Counted from the first letter of the stretch, positions 17,572 through 28,656 are shown. The stretch: 64,000 nucleotides of DNA from an uncultured Thalassolituus sp. (GCF_950066645.1 NZ_CATMFB010000017.1:1-64000), one strand, 5' to 3'. Numbers and translations are program-made. The notes: a model not told the origin generated them from the letters alone.

Positions 17572-18591
17572 ATGGAAAAGCTCAGTCCTCATCAGAACAT
17601 CATTGTCCGCCGCTACAAAAAGGGCAAACACGAAGATCACGGGGGTGCCTGGAAAGTCGCCATGGCAGACTTCGCCCTGGCGATGATGGCGCTGTTTCTG
17701 GTGTTGTGGGTAATCAATTCATCGAATGAACAACAGCGAGCTGCCATCTCTGGCTATTTTCAGGACCCGAAAGCCTTCGAAGAGGGTAAACGGGTACCCT
17801 CTAAATACGTGATTGATCTGGGCGGTTCGCCGACGACATCCAATAACATTGCGGTCAGTGAAAATATTGATCCGGACAATGTGCTGCAGGCCGACGAAAT
17901 CGAGAGCATGGCTGAAGCCATCGAACAACGCCGGATGCAGGATATGATGGCGAAAATTCAGGCGCAGATTAATGCCAGCCCGACGTTGAGTCCGTTCAAA
18001 AATCAGCTCCTGCTGGATATCACCACCGAGGGCCTGAGGCTGCAGATTGTAGATCAGACCAATCGTCCGATGTTTGATCCGGGCAGTGCCAAGCTCAAAT
18101 ATTATTCAGAAGATATTCTCTGGGAAATGGCTCCGATGCTTGCCGGGCTTGATCATCGCCTGTCGATCACCGGACATACCGACGCTTCCCGTTTGTCCGG
18201 TCAACGTGATGAGGATGACCTGAACTGGGGGCTTTCATCGATGCGCGCGGATTCAGCGCGGCGGGCACTGATGGAAGCCGGAGTGCCGAAAGAGCAGATC
18301 GCTCAGGTGATCGGCATGGGAGATACGGCACCTCTGGATACTGATAACCCGGACGCTTCTGTTAACCGGCGGATTGCCATTACATTGCTGAATAAAAAAT
18401 CGGAAGAAACCGTCGAAGGGCGCGGCAGCGCCGAGTACAACTTCGTGAATGGCGAAGAGGTGCCGGCCGACGACAACCGTACCCCTGTCATCAATGAAGC
18501 GGGTTCATTGCTTGAGCAGTTGCGCAAAAAGCGCGAACGTCAGGACAACAGCTACGATAATCCACCGAATAAACAGGAAGTGTTCTGGTAA
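17572..18591 (+). CDS. motB: Flagellar motor stator protein MotB
   Basis: The peptidoglycan-anchored stator subunit, 339 residues. A single membrane segment (MADFALAMMALFLVLWVIN, about residues 28-48) carries the proton-binding Asp in its first turn. The C-terminal OmpA-like peptidoglycan-binding domain (about 180-285) includes LSITGHTDASR and NRRIAITLL. A long charged tail follows. It is in an operon with motA. Confidence 0.95.
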   Translation: MEKLSPHQNIIVRRYKKGKHEDHGGAWKVAMADFALAMMALFLVLWVINSSNEQQRAAISGYFQDPKAFEEGKRVPSKYVIDLGGSPTTSNNIAVSENIDPDNVLQADEIESMAEAIEQRRMQDMMAKIQAQINASPTLSPFKNQLLLDITTEGLRLQIVDQTNRPMFDPGSAKLKYYSEDILWEMAPMLAGLDHRLSITGHTDASRLSGQRDEDDLNWGLSSMRADSARRALMEAGVPKEQIAQVIGMGDTAPLDTDNPDASVNRRIAITLLNKKSEETVEGRGSAEYNFVNGEEVPADDNRTPVINEAGSLLEQLRKKRERQDNSYDNPPNKQEVFW

Positions 18592-18594
18592 TCC

Positions 18595-19614
18595 TCAGGT
18601 GAGGGTCTGCAGTATCCGCCGGTAACTGTCGAAGCGCGACTGGCTCAGTTCGCCAGCCTCCAGAGCAGCGCGGATCGCGCAGCCAGGCTCTTTCTCGTGA
18701 GCGCAATCGCGGAAGCGGCATTCGCCGGCGGTGGTTCTCAGTTCCCGGAAACCGTACAGGACTTCTTCAGGCGTCATATGCCAGAGCCCGAATTCACGGA
18801 TTCCCGGAGAGTCAATCAGATCGCCACCGGCCGGAAAGTGATACAGGCGTGCAGTCGTTGTGGTGTGACGGCCCTTACGGGTGTTCTCAGACAGTGCACC
18901 AATGCGCAGATCTTCGCCGGGCAACAGCGTGCTGATCAGTGACGACTTACCCACCCCTGACTGCCCGACAAAAACACTGACCTTATCGTTCAGAAATTCT
19001 TTCAGCCCGGTCAGGCTGCTTTCATCCCGGCTGCACAGTTGCATGGTGCGATACCCCAATGCTTCATAGGCACTCAGCAGGGCATCGAAATGTGGCCGGG
19101 TCGTGTCGTCAATCAGGTCGGTTTTGTTGAGCAGCAGGATGGGCTCGATATCGCAGTTTTCAGCGGCAACCAGATAGCGGTCGATCAGGTTCGGATGTGC
19201 TTCGGGTTCCGGGGCAATCACCAGCAGAATATGATCAATGTTGGCCGCGACCGGCTTAATTTCATTGTAAGGATTCGGGCGCGACAGTTCAGACTGCCGC
19301 TTGAGTACGGTTTCTACGACGCCGGTGAGTACGCCGTTAGTCTCTGGTCCGGGACGGAAGACGATGTGGTCGCCTGTGACCAGTGATCCGAGGTTAGCGC
19401 GCAGAAAGCAGCGGAAGCGCTGGCGCTGATTATCTTCTACTTCGACCTGCGTACCGAAATGCGCAATCACCAGCCCATGGACTTCTTCACCGAGTTCTCC
19501 GGCGCTGAGCTGATCCGTGATCTGAGCTTCTTTGCGTTTTGCCCGCGAAGCTTTTTCCTGCTGGATCTTTTCTACCCGCCAGGCCTGGCGACGATTGAGT
19601 TTGCGTTTCGACAT
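18595..19614 (-). CDS. rsgA: Ribosome small-subunit GTPase RsgA (YjeQ)
   Basis: A circularly permuted GTPase for late maturation of the 30S subunit. 339 residues: a basic N-terminus (MSKRKLNRRQAWRVEKIQ), an OB-fold, then a permuted G domain in which NKTD (G4) precedes GQSGVGKSS (G1), DSPG (G3) following, and a C-terminal zinc site C-x5-C-x-H-x5-C (CRFRDCAHEKEPGC). It converges on motB and is divergent from orn. Confidence 0.96.
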   Translation of the reverse strand: MSKRKLNRRQAWRVEKIQQEKASRAKRKEAQITDQLSAGELGEEVHGLVIAHFGTQVEVEDNQRQRFRCFLRANLGSLVTGDHIVFRPGPETNGVLTGVVETVLKRQSELSRPNPYNEIKPVAANIDHILLVIAPEPEAHPNLIDRYLVAAENCDIEPILLLNKTDLIDDTTRPHFDALLSAYEALGYRTMQLCSRDESSLTGLKEFLNDKVSVFVGQSGVGKSSLISTLLPGEDLRIGALSENTRKGRHTTTTARLYHFPAGGDLIDSPGIREFGLWHMTPEEVLYGFRELRTTAGECRFRDCAHEKEPGCAIRAALEAGELSQSRFDSYRRILQTLT

Positions 19615-19709
19615 AGTGCTACAGAATAAGATAAGGCGGTCATTGTCCTTGTTGGCTGAGTCTGGTGCAAGTTGCTATCCTTCGGGTTCAGTTTATGCGG
19701 AATGCAGCT

Positions 19710-20252
19710 ATGAGTCAGAAAGATAATCTGGTCTGGATGGACCTTGAAATGACCGGCCTGGAGCCGGAGCAGGACGTTATCATCGAAATCGCCACCATAG
19801 TGACGGATGGCGACCTGAATGTGATCGCCGAAGGCCCTGTGATTGCGGTTCATCAGCCCGATATCCTGCTTGATGCTATGGACGAGTGGAATACCCGGAC
19901 TCACGGAAACTCTGGCCTGACTCAGCGGGTACGCGAGAGCCAGCAGGACACCCGCGCCGCCGAGCTGGCGACACTGGCGTTCCTGCGTGAGCATGTGAAA
20001 GAAGGTACCTCGCCTCTGTGCGGCAACAGCATTCATCAGGACCGTCGTTTTCTGGTGAAGTACATGCCCGAGCTGGAGCGCTATTTCCACTACCGGAATA
20101 TTGATGTATCGACGCTCAAAGAACTTGCCAAACGCTGGAAGCCGTCAGCGGTGTCTTCATTTCAGAAGCAGGGCAGCCATCAGGCGCTCGATGATATCCG
20201 CGAGTCTATCGCCGAGATGCAGCATTACCGCGAACATTTTCTCGCGCTCTGA
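19710..20252 (+). CDS. orn: Oligoribonuclease
   Basis: A 3'-5' exoribonuclease that clears di- to pentaribonucleotides, including pGpG from c-di-GMP breakdown. About 180 residues with the DEDDh set: Asp/Glu in [11 protein letters not shown], Asp in HQDRRFL, and His/Asp in [11 protein letters not shown]. The ATG at 19710 (MSQKDNLVW) gives the family length; two earlier in-frame starts lie in the track's version. Adjacent to rsgA in divergent orientation, as in Pseudomonas. Confidence 0.95.
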   Translation: MSQKDNLVWMDLEMTGLEPEQDVIIEIATIVTDGDLNVIAEGPVIAVHQPDILLDAMDEWNTRTHGNSGLTQRVRESQQDTRAAELATLAFLREHVKEGTSPLCGNSIHQDRRFLVKYMPELERYFHYRNIDVSTLKELAKRWKPSAVSSFQKQGSHQALDDIRESIAEMQHYREHFLAL

Positions 20253-20263
20253 GTGGTGCAGGC

Positions 20264-20298
20264 ATAAAAAAAAGAGGGCTCAGCCCTCTTTTTTTATT
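20264..20298. terminator. Bidirectional intrinsic terminator between orn and SDR gene
   Basis: AAAAAAAGAGGGCTCAGCCCTCTTTTTTTATT has a stem AGAGGGCT/AGCCCTCT flanked by an A-run and a T-run, so it can stop transcription from both the convergent orn and SDR genes. Confidence 0.9.
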
Positions 20299-20328
20299 GC
20301 CGGAGTACCGGATTATTCAGGGTGCTCT

Positions 20329-21135
20329 TCAGGTCAGCGCCATTTTGCGCACCATGCGATACACCACACCCGGGAACAAACGCTTCAGAACAGGGCCCAT
20401 TCCCTCTTTCCCTTCTGCGATCACTACCTGCTCTTTTTCTGCAGCCACGGCATCCAGAATACGGGCGACAGCGGTATCGACCGGCATACCATTTTTAATC
20501 ACAGTATCTTCGACTTTTTCCTGTGCTGTACCTTCCCGGCGTGCTGTATCAATAATATTGGTACGCACAAATCCAGGGCAGATGGTGGTCACCCGCAGGC
20601 CTTTGTCATGAACTTCTGAACGCAGTGAATCCATAAAACCGATAATCGCGTGCTTAGAAGAGCAGTATGCCGAGCGATAAGGAATACCGATCAGACCGGC
20701 AATACTGGAGGTCGTCACTATGTGGCCGGAACCTCGGGCGAGCATGCCCGGCAAAACCTTACGGGTAATCGCGACCTGAGAAAAATAATTCAGCTCCATC
20801 ACCTTACGGTAAATATCGGCGTCTGTTTCTGCGATCAGAGAACGTTGCGTAATCCCGGCATTATTGAACAGGTAATCGACGGCGCCCATTTCGGTAAACA
20901 CCGTATCCGCTGCGGCAAGCACATCGGCTTCTTTCAGCATATCGAGCGGCAGTACCCGGTGCTGCTCCGGGTTGGCGCAGGCCTGGCGAACACGCTCAAG
21001 TTCTTCCGGGCGACGTGCCGACAGAATCAGCCGGGCGCCGAGTTTGCTCAGGTCATAACAGAGTTGTTCGCCGATACCGGATGATGCGCCAGTAATCCAC
21101 ACCAGTTTGTTTTTGAAAACGGCTTCCTTATTCAC
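20329..21135 (-). CDS. Short-chain dehydrogenase/reductase (DHRS7-like)
   Basis: 268 residues of classical SDR: the cofactor motif TGASSGIGE, NNAG at the end of strand 4, the catalytic Ser in TTSSIAG and YCSSK as the YxxxK site. ARRPEELERV after strand 2 suggests NADP preference. The C-terminus ending VYRMVRKMALT recalls membrane-associated DHRS7-type enzymes. Substrate unknown. It is a single gene with its own upstream gap, converging on orn. Confidence 0.85.
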   Translation of the reverse strand: MNKEAVFKNKLVWITGASSGIGEQLCYDLSKLGARLILSARRPEELERVRQACANPEQHRVLPLDMLKEADVLAAADTVFTEMGAVDYLFNNAGITQRSLIAETDADIYRKVMELNYFSQVAITRKVLPGMLARGSGHIVTTSSIAGLIGIPYRSAYCSSKHAIIGFMDSLRSEVHDKGLRVTTICPGFVRTNIIDTARREGTAQEKVEDTVIKNGMPVDTAVARILDAVAAEKEQVVIAEGKEGMGPVLKRLFPGVVYRMVRKMALT

Positions 21136-21227
21136 GGGTTTTCCTCTGTTATTCGTAGTAAAAGAAACCGAACAGTGGCAGAGGGGCGGGGATGGGTCAA
21201 CATCCTGAAAAGACAGAAAAGAAGCTT

Positions 21228-22307
21228 TTAATGCCGGGTCTGTTGTTGCAGCGCCCAGTCGATGTGCTCATCGACCAGAGCAGAAATCTGGCCGCGACGT
21301 TGAGTCAGTATTGCCTGAATATCGAGACTTGAAGGTGCATTTCCCAGCGCGACAGCAATATTGCGCATCCAGTTTTCATAGCCCGTGCGGCGGATGGGCA
21401 TCCCTTCGGTTTTTTTCAGGAAGGTGGGTTCATCCCAGGCAAACAGCTCCAGCAGCGTTGCTTTATCCAGCTGGTGGCGGGGGCTGAAGTCTGACTCTCC
21501 GGTTGTACCGCTGAAGCGATTCCAGGGACATCCGATCTGACAGTCGTCACAGCCAAAAATCCGGTTGCCGATGCCTGACCTGAGATCTTCCGGAATCGGG
21601 CCGTTCAGTTCTATTGTCAGGTAGGAAATGCAGCGTCGCGCATCAAGCACATACGGGCCAGCAAAGGCCTGTGTCGGACAGATATCGAGGCACGATGTGC
21701 AGCGTCCGCAATGGTTCGTTTCCTGGGATTCGCTGGGCGGTAACGGCAGGTCAGTAAGGATTTCACCGAGAAAAAAATACGAACCGGCACGGCGGTTAAT
21801 CAGCATCGTATTTTTGCCAATCCAGCCCAGGCCAGCCTGCTGTGCCAGTGCGCGTTCAAGCAGGGGCGCGCTGTCGACAAATGCGCGGAAACCGAAAGGG
21901 CCGATTTCTGCCTGAATTCGCTTGCCCAGATCGGTCAGGCGCTTACGGATCAGCTTGTGATAGTCACGGCCGAGTGCGTAGCGCGATATATAGGCATTGT
22001 CGGGGTCGCTGAGGTGCTTGAGCAGCTCAATACCCGGCGCGAGGTAATCCATGCGGACACTGATCACACTCAGGGTGCCGGGGTGCAGCTCGTCGGGTAG
22101 GGCACGCATCGGACCGCGCTCAGTAACGTGATCGGCCATGTAGGTCATTTCGCCGTGATAACCGGCTTCCAGCCAGCGCTCCAGGGCGGCTTTATGATTG
22201 CCTGTGTCGGTGCTGCTGATACCCGCCTGCTGAAAGCCGGCCTCCTCGCTGAGCTGCAGGATGCGCTGTCGCAGTTGACTGAGCTGTTCTGGAGAAAGGT
22301 CTGGCAT
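21228..22307 (-). CDS. queG: Epoxyqueuosine reductase QueG
   Basis: The last step of queuosine synthesis in tRNA, a cobalamin-dependent reduction. 359 residues with two ferredoxin-like 4Fe-4S motifs, CGRCTSCLDICPTQAF and CDDCQIGCPWN, the second using the shared Cys pattern of the family. The N-terminal cobalamin-binding region contains GYHGEMTYM. Divergent from nnr with a 65-base gap, as in Pseudomonas. Confidence 0.95.
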   Translation of the reverse strand: MPDLSPEQLSQLRQRILQLSEEAGFQQAGISSTDTGNHKAALERWLEAGYHGEMTYMADHVTERGPMRALPDELHPGTLSVISVRMDYLAPGIELLKHLSDPDNAYISRYALGRDYHKLIRKRLTDLGKRIQAEIGPFGFRAFVDSAPLLERALAQQAGLGWIGKNTMLINRRAGSYFFLGEILTDLPLPPSESQETNHCGRCTSCLDICPTQAFAGPYVLDARRCISYLTIELNGPIPEDLRSGIGNRIFGCDDCQIGCPWNRFSGTTGESDFSPRHQLDKATLLELFAWDEPTFLKKTEGMPIRRTGYENWMRNIAVALGNAPSSLDIQAILTQRRGQISALVDEHIDWALQQQTRH

Positions 22308-22372
22308 GAGGCTAACGGACGCGGCTTCCTATATAATCCCGGCAATCTATCACAAACACAGGTTTCACCGCG

Positions 22373-23893
22373 ATGAAACGCCCATTTTCTGCCCGAGATC
22401 ACCTGCCCGGCCGGATCGACAGTGTCGCTGGGGTGCGTGAACTTGATCGCCTGATTATTCAACGCATGGGCGACGATGGCTCTGAGTTAATGAATCATGC
22501 AGGCGAGGCAGCTTTTGCGCTGCTGCTGTCGCGTTGGCCAGACGTCAGTCACATCGCCCTGATTGCCGGTGCAGGTAACAACGGCGGTGATGCGTTTGTT
22601 GTGGCCGGTTTGGCCCGCCTCCATGGTATTGATGTGTCGCTCTACACTCTGGGTGATCTGAGTCGCCAGAGCAGTTCTGCCAGAGCGGCCCGCGAGGGGG
22701 CTCTTGAAGCCGGTGTGACAGAGACTGAGTTTGCCGGAGAAATCACGGGATCGGCAGAACTCATCGTCGATGGCCTGCTGGGTACGGGACTGAATGCTCT
22801 GGTGCAGGGGGATTTTGCCGAAGCGATTACGGCGATGAATGAGCATCCTGCGCCGGTGCTGGCCCTTGATGTGCCCTCAGGACTGAATGCCGCAACGGGC
22901 CAGCAGATGGGGCTGGCAGTGCAGGCTGATCTGACGGTGACTTTTATCGGGGTGAAACCGGGGTTGCTGACCTGTGATGGCCCGGATGTCTGTGGTGATC
23001 TGTCATTTGCACCGCTGGACCTTGGTGCCGCTGAAAAAGTGCGCGTCGAGCCATTGGCCGAGCGTATCAGCTGGCACCTGCTTGACCAGCAGGATCGCCG
23101 TCTGCCACAACGGCGGGGTAATTCCAATAAAGGCCAGCATGGTCACGCTCTGCTGATCGGAGGGGAGCTGGGCTATGGCGGAGCCATCCGTATGGCCGCT
23201 GAAGCCTGTGCGCGCTCGGGGGCGGGGCTGATTTCCTGTGCGACCCGGCCTGAGCATATGCCCGTGATTCTGGCGGCCCGTCCCGAATGTATGGTGGCTG
23301 GCGTTACCTCCGGCCTCGAGTTGCAACCACTTCTGGAACGCGCCACCGTGATTGGTTGTGGTCCGGGACTTGGGCGCAGTAGCTGGTCGGAACTCCTGCT
23401 GCAGCAGGTACTCTTATCGGATCTTCCTGTGGTCTTAGATGCCGATGCCCTGAATATTATTGCCTCTCCGGGCTGGCAGACTGCGTTTGAAGAGCGCGAC
23501 GCGGTGATGACGCCGCATCCGGGAGAAGCGGCGCGACTGCTTAACTGCACCGTGGCGGATATTCAGGCCGACAGGACCGGCAGTGCGCAGGCTCTGGCGA
23601 AACGCTATCATGCCGTGGTCCTGCTGAAAGGGCAGGGAACTGTCCTTGCTCACCCGGATGGGCGTCTTGCTGTCTGTACCGATGGTAATCCCGGGATGGC
23701 CACGGGCGGCATGGGCGACGTGCTGACTGGTGTGATAACGGCATTACTGGCGCAGGGGCAATCTCCGTGGGAAGCAGCATTGTATGGCTGTGCTCTGCAC
23801 AGTGCGGCTGCAGACCTGGCGGTGTCTGAGAGTGGCGTCCGCGGTCTGCTGGCCACGGATCTGATGCCTTATCTGAGAGAACTGGTGAACTGA
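22373..23893 (+). CDS. nnr: Bifunctional NAD(P)HX epimerase and dehydratase
   Basis: It repairs hydrated NADH and NADPH. 506 residues: an N-terminal YjeF epimerase domain (about 1-220, with AGAGNNGGDAFVVA and VDGLLGTGLN) and a C-terminal ADP-dependent dehydratase of ribokinase-like fold (about 235-500, with VVLDADALN, MTPHPGEAARLL and GNPGMATGGMGDVLTG). The stop overlaps the tsaE start (TGATG), so they are coupled. Confidence 0.95.
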   Translation: MKRPFSARDHLPGRIDSVAGVRELDRLIIQRMGDDGSELMNHAGEAAFALLLSRWPDVSHIALIAGAGNNGGDAFVVAGLARLHGIDVSLYTLGDLSRQSSSARAAREGALEAGVTETEFAGEITGSAELIVDGLLGTGLNALVQGDFAEAITAMNEHPAPVLALDVPSGLNAATGQQMGLAVQADLTVTFIGVKPGLLTCDGPDVCGDLSFAPLDLGAAEKVRVEPLAERISWHLLDQQDRRLPQRRGNSNKGQHGHALLIGGELGYGGAIRMAAEACARSGAGLISCATRPEHMPVILAARPECMVAGVTSGLELQPLLERATVIGCGPGLGRSSWSELLLQQVLLSDLPVVLDADALNIIASPGWQTAFEERDAVMTPHPGEAARLLNCTVADIQADRTGSAQALAKRYHAVVLLKGQGTVLAHPDGRLAVCTDGNPGMATGGMGDVLTGVITALLAQGQSPWEAALYGCALHSAAADLAVSESGVRGLLATDLMPYLRELVN

Positions 23894-24357
23894 TGACGAC
23901 GAGTATCCGCCTGACAGGTGAAACCGCGATGCTGGCATTCGCAGCCCGGATGGCTCCACTGTTGCGTGAAGGTGGGCTGATCTTTCTGGAAGGTACGCTG
24001 GGGGCAGGTAAGACGACGCTCAGCCGTGGCCTGATCCAGGCCTTTGGTCATGAGGGGGCGGTGAAGTCGCCAACCTACACTCTGGTTGAAGAATATTCGG
24101 TGGCCGGCCTGCGTGTCTGTCACTTTGACCTCTATCGTCTGGGGGACCCTGAAGAACTTGAATATATGGGTATCCGGGAGTACCTCGACGAAGGTACGCT
24201 GTGTCTGGTCGAATGGCCGGACAAAGGCGCAGGGGTGTTACCTGACCCTGATCTGGTGATTGCTATTGACGATGCCGGTGACTCGCGGATACTGAACTGG
24301 CAGGCACACACGCCCCGAGGGCAACGCTGGAGTGAAGGACTGGCAGGACTCGTATAA
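23893..24357 (+). CDS. tsaE: tRNA t6A synthesis ATPase TsaE
   Basis: ATPase partner of TsaB/TsaD in N6-threonylcarbamoyladenosine formation at tRNA position 37. 154 residues: Walker A GTLGAGKTTLSRG, switch-like SPTYTLVEEY, and HFDLYRL. Sits between nnr and the amidase gene, a conserved gammaproteobacterial order. Confidence 0.95.
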   Translation: MTTSIRLTGETAMLAFAARMAPLLREGGLIFLEGTLGAGKTTLSRGLIQAFGHEGAVKSPTYTLVEEYSVAGLRVCHFDLYRLGDPEELEYMGIREYLDEGTLCLVEWPDKGAGVLPDPDLVIAIDDAGDSRILNWQAHTPRGQRWSEGLAGLV

Positions 24358-24359
24358 GA

Positions 24360-25688
24360 ATGAAGTGGAAGATACGTCAACTGGCCGGACTGCTGATGCT
24401 GCTGATGGCGGCGGCCAGCACGAATGCCGATGTGAATGACATCCGGATCTGGCAATCGCCAGAGAGCGTTCGTCTGGTGCTGGACCTCAGCCGGGCGCAC
24501 GAGCACAAAATATTTCAGTTGAAAAATCCTGACCGCATCGTGGTCGATCTTGCAGACGCCGATCTGAAGATGGATATGAGCAAGGTGGAAAACAATTCCA
24601 CCGAGATTATTCGTCTGCGCCACGGCCGTCGTAATAAAAATGATCTGCGTCTGGTGATCGAGACACGTTCGACGATGGCCTACAGCAGCTTTCCCGTGGC
24701 TCCCAACGAAGAAATACGCCATGACCGTCTGGTGATTGACCTGGACCGGCCGGTGACCGGTGCGACCGCACGGCCAGCCGTGGTCAAAAAAGCGGACAGT
24801 TATGAAGCCTCAAGCCGCGACATCATTATTGCTATAGACGCCGGACACGGGGGCGAAGACCCGGGAGCAATCGGCCCGGGCAAAGTAAAAGAAAAGCACG
24901 TTGTCCTGGCCATTGCCCGGGAATTGCAACGACTGCTCAATAATGAAAGCGGGTTTGCTCCTTATATGGTGCGCACCGGTGATTATTATGTCGGTCTGCG
25001 TGATCGTTCCGAAAAGGCACGAAAAGCCAACGCAGATTTCTTTGTCTCCATTCATGCAGATGCCTTTAAGCACCCGAGTGCCAAGGGCAGCTCAGTGTTT
25101 GTCCTGTCGGATCGTGGCGCAACCAGTGAAACAGCGCGTTATCTGGCCGATAAAGAAAATGCCTCCGATCTGATCGGGGGGGTGACGCTGGGGGATCGGG
25201 ATGACCATCTGGCCCTGACCCTGCTTGACCTGTCGATGACTCATAAGCGGACGGCCAGCGTTCAGATTGGTGAAGAAATCCTGGGTGAAATGGGAAAAAT
25301 CAGCAAGCTGCACAAGCGTGATGTTGAAGAAGCCGCGTTTGTGGTTCTGAAATCGCCCGACATGCCAGCGCTGCTGGTCGAAACCGGATTTATTTCGAAC
25401 CCTTCAGAAGCCCGTCAGCTTCAGACAGAGAGTTATCAGAAAAAAATGGCGCGGGCGATTTTTAACGGCATCCGTGATTATTTTTATCGACACCCGCCAG
25501 CGGGTACTATGGTGGCTGCGCGACAGAAAGCCGCCAATACGTTTGTTGAATACGTTGTCCGTAAAGGCGATACCCTTTCTGAACTGGCGGTTCAGAATGG
25601 GATGGACGTTAAAGCACTGCGGGATCTGAATGGTCTGAACAGTGACTCATTGAGAGTCGGTCAGCGCCTACGGATTCCAAATTCATAA
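24360..25688 (+). CDS. N-acetylmuramoyl-L-alanine amidase (AmiB/AmiC type) with LysM
   Basis: A periplasmic septal-splitting amidase, 442 residues. In order: signal peptide ([23 protein letters not shown]), AMIN domain (about 25-130) for septal targeting, a zinc Amidase_3 domain (about 155-375) with [13 protein letters not shown], the SIHADAF metal His and VETGFISN with its Glu, and a C-terminal LysM ([15 protein letters not shown]). An insert of the kind that blocks the active site in EnvC/NlpD-activated amidases is likely in [19 protein letters not shown]. It follows tsaE by two bases and precedes mutL. Confidence 0.93.
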   Translation: MKWKIRQLAGLLMLLMAAASTNADVNDIRIWQSPESVRLVLDLSRAHEHKIFQLKNPDRIVVDLADADLKMDMSKVENNSTEIIRLRHGRRNKNDLRLVIETRSTMAYSSFPVAPNEEIRHDRLVIDLDRPVTGATARPAVVKKADSYEASSRDIIIAIDAGHGGEDPGAIGPGKVKEKHVVLAIARELQRLLNNESGFAPYMVRTGDYYVGLRDRSEKARKANADFFVSIHADAFKHPSAKGSSVFVLSDRGATSETARYLADKENASDLIGGVTLGDRDDHLALTLLDLSMTHKRTASVQIGEEILGEMGKISKLHKRDVEEAAFVVLKSPDMPALLVETGFISNPSEARQLQTESYQKKMARAIFNGIRDYFYRHPPAGTMVAARQKAANTFVEYVVRKGDTLSELAVQNGMDVKALRDLNGLNSDSLRVGQRLRIPNS

Positions 25689-25701
25689 TGCCGGAAACAG
25701 C

Positions 25702-27555
25702 ATGAGCCGAATTCATTTATTATCTCCCCGGCTGGCGAACCAGATTGCCGCCGGAGAGGTGGTCGAACGTCCGGCCAATATCATTAAAGAACTGGTCGAA
25801 AACTCCATGGATGCCGGCGCTACTCAGGTTGATGTCGAAGCTGAGCAGGGTGGAGTTAAGTTACTGCGTGTCCGCGATAATGGACACGGAATCGATAAAG
25901 ACGATCTTTCGCTGGCGCTCAGTCGTCATGCCACCAGTAAAATCACCACGCTCGATGATCTTGAAGCCGTTGGCACTATGGGCTTTCGTGGTGAGGCCCT
26001 AGCGAGTATTTCATCGGTGTCGCGGCTGACACTGACGTCGCGGGCAGAAGGCGGAGACGAAGCATGGCAGGTCTCAGCTGAAGGTCGGGATATGCAGGCT
26101 GAAATTCGTCCGGCTGCGCACCCGACGGGCACTACGGTCGAAGCCCGCGATCTGTTTTTTAATACGCCCGCGCGGCGGAAGTTTCTGCGCACAGAAAAAA
26201 CCGAATTTTCGCATCTCGAAGAAACACTGAAAAAACTCGCCCTGAGTCGTTACGACGTCGCTTTTTCTCTGCGACACAATAACCGTACCATTCATGCACT
26301 GCGCCCGGCGCCCCGTACGATTGATCGCGAAAAGCGCATCGCCACGCTGCTGAGCCCTCAGTTTATTGATAATTCGGTGCACATCGATGTTGAAGCTGCT
26401 GGCCTGCATATCGAAGGCTGGGTCGGTTTGCCGACCTTCTCCCGTTCGCAGGCGGACATGCAGTACTTTTTTGTTAATGGGCGTGCCGTACGGGACAAAC
26501 TGGTTGTTCATGCGATTAAGCAGGCGTACCGGGATGTGCTCTATCACGGTCGCCACCCAGCCTTTGTACTCTACTTATGGTTAGACCCCCGGTTGGTAGA
26601 CGTTAACGTGCACCCGACTAAACACGAGGTCCGTTTCCGTGATGGACGCCTGGTGCACGATTTTATTTTCCGGTCACTGCACCGCGCCCTTGGGGACGTG
26701 CGTCCTGACCAGTCGACCGCCGCGTTAACTCCCGCCCCCTCACAGGTTGTCAGTGGTACCGAAGCCGGCGAGTTTCAGGGTCAGTCACGCCTCGACTGGC
26801 AACCTTCGGCGGTGGCATCACCTGCGTCGTTCCAGCCGGGAGGCTACGCCAGTGGTGTTGCTGAAAGCCGCCCGACCGGCGCGGAGGTAGCCAGTCAGCT
26901 GCGTTCTTTTGAACAGATGACGCAGCCACTGCGCGAGCCGGTCCCTCTTCCGGAAAGTAATGAACAGGACATGCCCCCGCTGGGCTTCGCTGTGGCGCAG
27001 CTGCACGGTATTTATATCCTTGCCCAGAACGCTCAGGGGCTGGTGGTGGTAGATATGCACGCGGCTCATGAACGCATCACTTACGAGCGTCTGAAAGTTG
27101 CCGTAGATGATCAGGGAGTACAGAGTCAGCCGTTGCTGGTGCCAGTGACGCTGAGTGTCAGCGAGCGTGAGGCTGACGCAGCCGAGCAGTACGCCGAAGA
27201 CTTCCGGCAGCTGGGCGTTGAGCTGGCCCGCGTCGGGCCGGAGAATATTATGATCCGCCAGATTCCCGTTCTGCTACAGCAGGCGGAGGTGCCTCAGCTG
27301 ATCACCGATATGCTCGGTGACCTGATGGAGCATGGGGCGTCAGACCGTATCCTGGCTCATCGCAATGAACTGCTGTCGACCATGGCCTGCCATGGCTCCG
27401 TGCGGGCGAACCGTCGACTGACGATCCCTGAGATGAACGCACTGTTGCGTGATATGGAGGCGACAGAGCGCTCGGGTCAGTGCAATCATGGCCGCCCGAC
27501 CTGGACACAGATGAGCATGTCCGAGCTTGATAAGCTGTTTCTGCGGGGACGTTGA
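25702..27555 (+). CDS. mutL: DNA mismatch repair protein MutL
   Basis: Links MutS mismatch recognition to strand removal. 617 residues: GHKL ATPase domain with [36 protein letters not shown] and ATSKI. A linker of about 100 residues leads to the C-terminal dimerisation domain. This holds [12 protein letters not shown], which fits the DxHAxxExxxxE endonuclease motif (usual Gln replaced by Met), so it may nick DNA itself as in Pseudomonas and unlike E. coli MutL. The stop overlaps the miaA start (TGATG). Confidence 0.96.
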   Translation: MSRIHLLSPRLANQIAAGEVVERPANIIKELVENSMDAGATQVDVEAEQGGVKLLRVRDNGHGIDKDDLSLALSRHATSKITTLDDLEAVGTMGFRGEALASISSVSRLTLTSRAEGGDEAWQVSAEGRDMQAEIRPAAHPTGTTVEARDLFFNTPARRKFLRTEKTEFSHLEETLKKLALSRYDVAFSLRHNNRTIHALRPAPRTIDREKRIATLLSPQFIDNSVHIDVEAAGLHIEGWVGLPTFSRSQADMQYFFVNGRAVRDKLVVHAIKQAYRDVLYHGRHPAFVLYLWLDPRLVDVNVHPTKHEVRFRDGRLVHDFIFRSLHRALGDVRPDQSTAALTPAPSQVVSGTEAGEFQGQSRLDWQPSAVASPASFQPGGYASGVAESRPTGAEVASQLRSFEQMTQPLREPVPLPESNEQDMPPLGFAVAQLHGIYILAQNAQGLVVVDMHAAHERITYERLKVAVDDQGVQSQPLLVPVTLSVSEREADAAEQYAEDFRQLGVELARVGPENIMIRQIPVLLQQAEVPQLITDMLGDLMEHGASDRILAHRNELLSTMACHGSVRANRRLTIPEMNALLRDMEATERSGQCNHGRPTWTQMSMSELDKLFLRGR

Positions 27556-28520
27556 TGTCAGAACCTGTGACTAATGAGCTGCCGCCGGCAATTTTTCTGA
27601 TGGGGCCGACCGCCTCCGGAAAAACCGCACTCGCACTGGAGCTGGTAAAACGTTATCCCTGCGAGATCATCAGCGTGGATTCGGCGCTCATATACAAAGG
27701 CATGGACATAGGCACGGCGAAGCCGGATACCGCCATGCTGGCCGAGGCACCGCATCGTCTGATTGATCTGATTGATCCGGCAGAGGCGTATTCTGCGGCA
27801 ACATTCCGCAATGATGCGCTGCGGGAAATGGCAGACATCACCGCGGCCGGAAAGGTACCGCTGCTGGTGGGTGGCACCATGATGTACTTTAAGTTTCTGC
27901 GCGATGGCTCAGCCGAGCTGCCGACCGCCGATGAGGCGATCCGGGCGCAGTTACTGGAAGATGGACTCAAATATGGCTGGCCGGAGATGCACCGGCGGCT
28001 TGCCGAGGTGGACCCCGAGTCGGCCAGACGACTGAAACCCATGGACTCCCAGCGCATTCAGCGTGCACTGGAGGTCTGGATGGTGTCAGGAAAAAACCTG
28101 AGCGATCACTGGGCGGAGCAGAATTCCGAACCTTTGCCCTATCACGTGGTCAATCTTGCTGTCTGTCCACCGGACAGAAAGCGACTTCATGACAGGATTG
28201 CCGAGCGCTATCGTATTATGATGTCGCAGGGGTTTGTTGAGGAAGTCCGGGGGCTCTGGCAACGGGGGGATCTGCATGAAAATATGCCGTCCGTCCGTTG
28301 TGTTGGTTATCGTCAGGTCTGGGACTACCTGGAAGGGCGGACCGACTATGATGAAATGGTGGAACGCGGCATTATTGCGACCCGCCAACTGGCGAAAAGA
28401 CAGATTACCTGGCTGCGCAGCTGGCCCGATCTTCACTGGTTAGATACCGATGATCCGGATATTCTGCGAAATGCCTTGAAAATACTTAACGCCAACGCCA
28501 TATTTAGCGCATCGACCTGA
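27555..28520 (+). CDS. miaA: tRNA dimethylallyltransferase MiaA
   Basis: Adds the isopentenyl group to A37 of tRNAs reading UNN codons. 321 residues: P-loop [11 protein letters not shown], then the family motif [19 protein letters not shown], and [14 protein letters not shown]. The ATG at 27555 overlaps the mutL stop; the track's start three bases earlier is a TTG. miaA-hfq-hflX is a classical conserved order. Confidence 0.96.
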   Translation: MSEPVTNELPPAIFLMGPTASGKTALALELVKRYPCEIISVDSALIYKGMDIGTAKPDTAMLAEAPHRLIDLIDPAEAYSAATFRNDALREMADITAAGKVPLLVGGTMMYFKFLRDGSAELPTADEAIRAQLLEDGLKYGWPEMHRRLAEVDPESARRLKPMDSQRIQRALEVWMVSGKNLSDHWAEQNSEPLPYHVVNLAVCPPDRKRLHDRIAERYRIMMSQGFVEEVRGLWQRGDLHENMPSVRCVGYRQVWDYLEGRTDYDEMVERGIIATRQLAKRQITWLRSWPDLHWLDTDDPDILRNALKILNANAIFSAST

Positions 28521-28580
28521 TTCCTTAGCATATTACTCAGATTTACGGCCTGGGTGTGGCCGCTGAGTAGCAGATTCTGG

Positions 28581-28608
28581 TTGACCCCGGGGCTTTATAA
28601 ATTATATT
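28581..28608 (+). promoter_or_regulatory. Likely sigma70 promoter of hfq
   Basis: TTGACC and TATATT are separated by 16 bases in the 136-base gap between miaA and hfq, and the -10 lies about 48 bases before the hfq ATG. Read by eye; no start site is known. Confidence 0.5.
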
Positions 28609-28656
28609 CCGCTGTCCCCACATTGGACGGCACCTTCTCACATTAGGAGAATAACT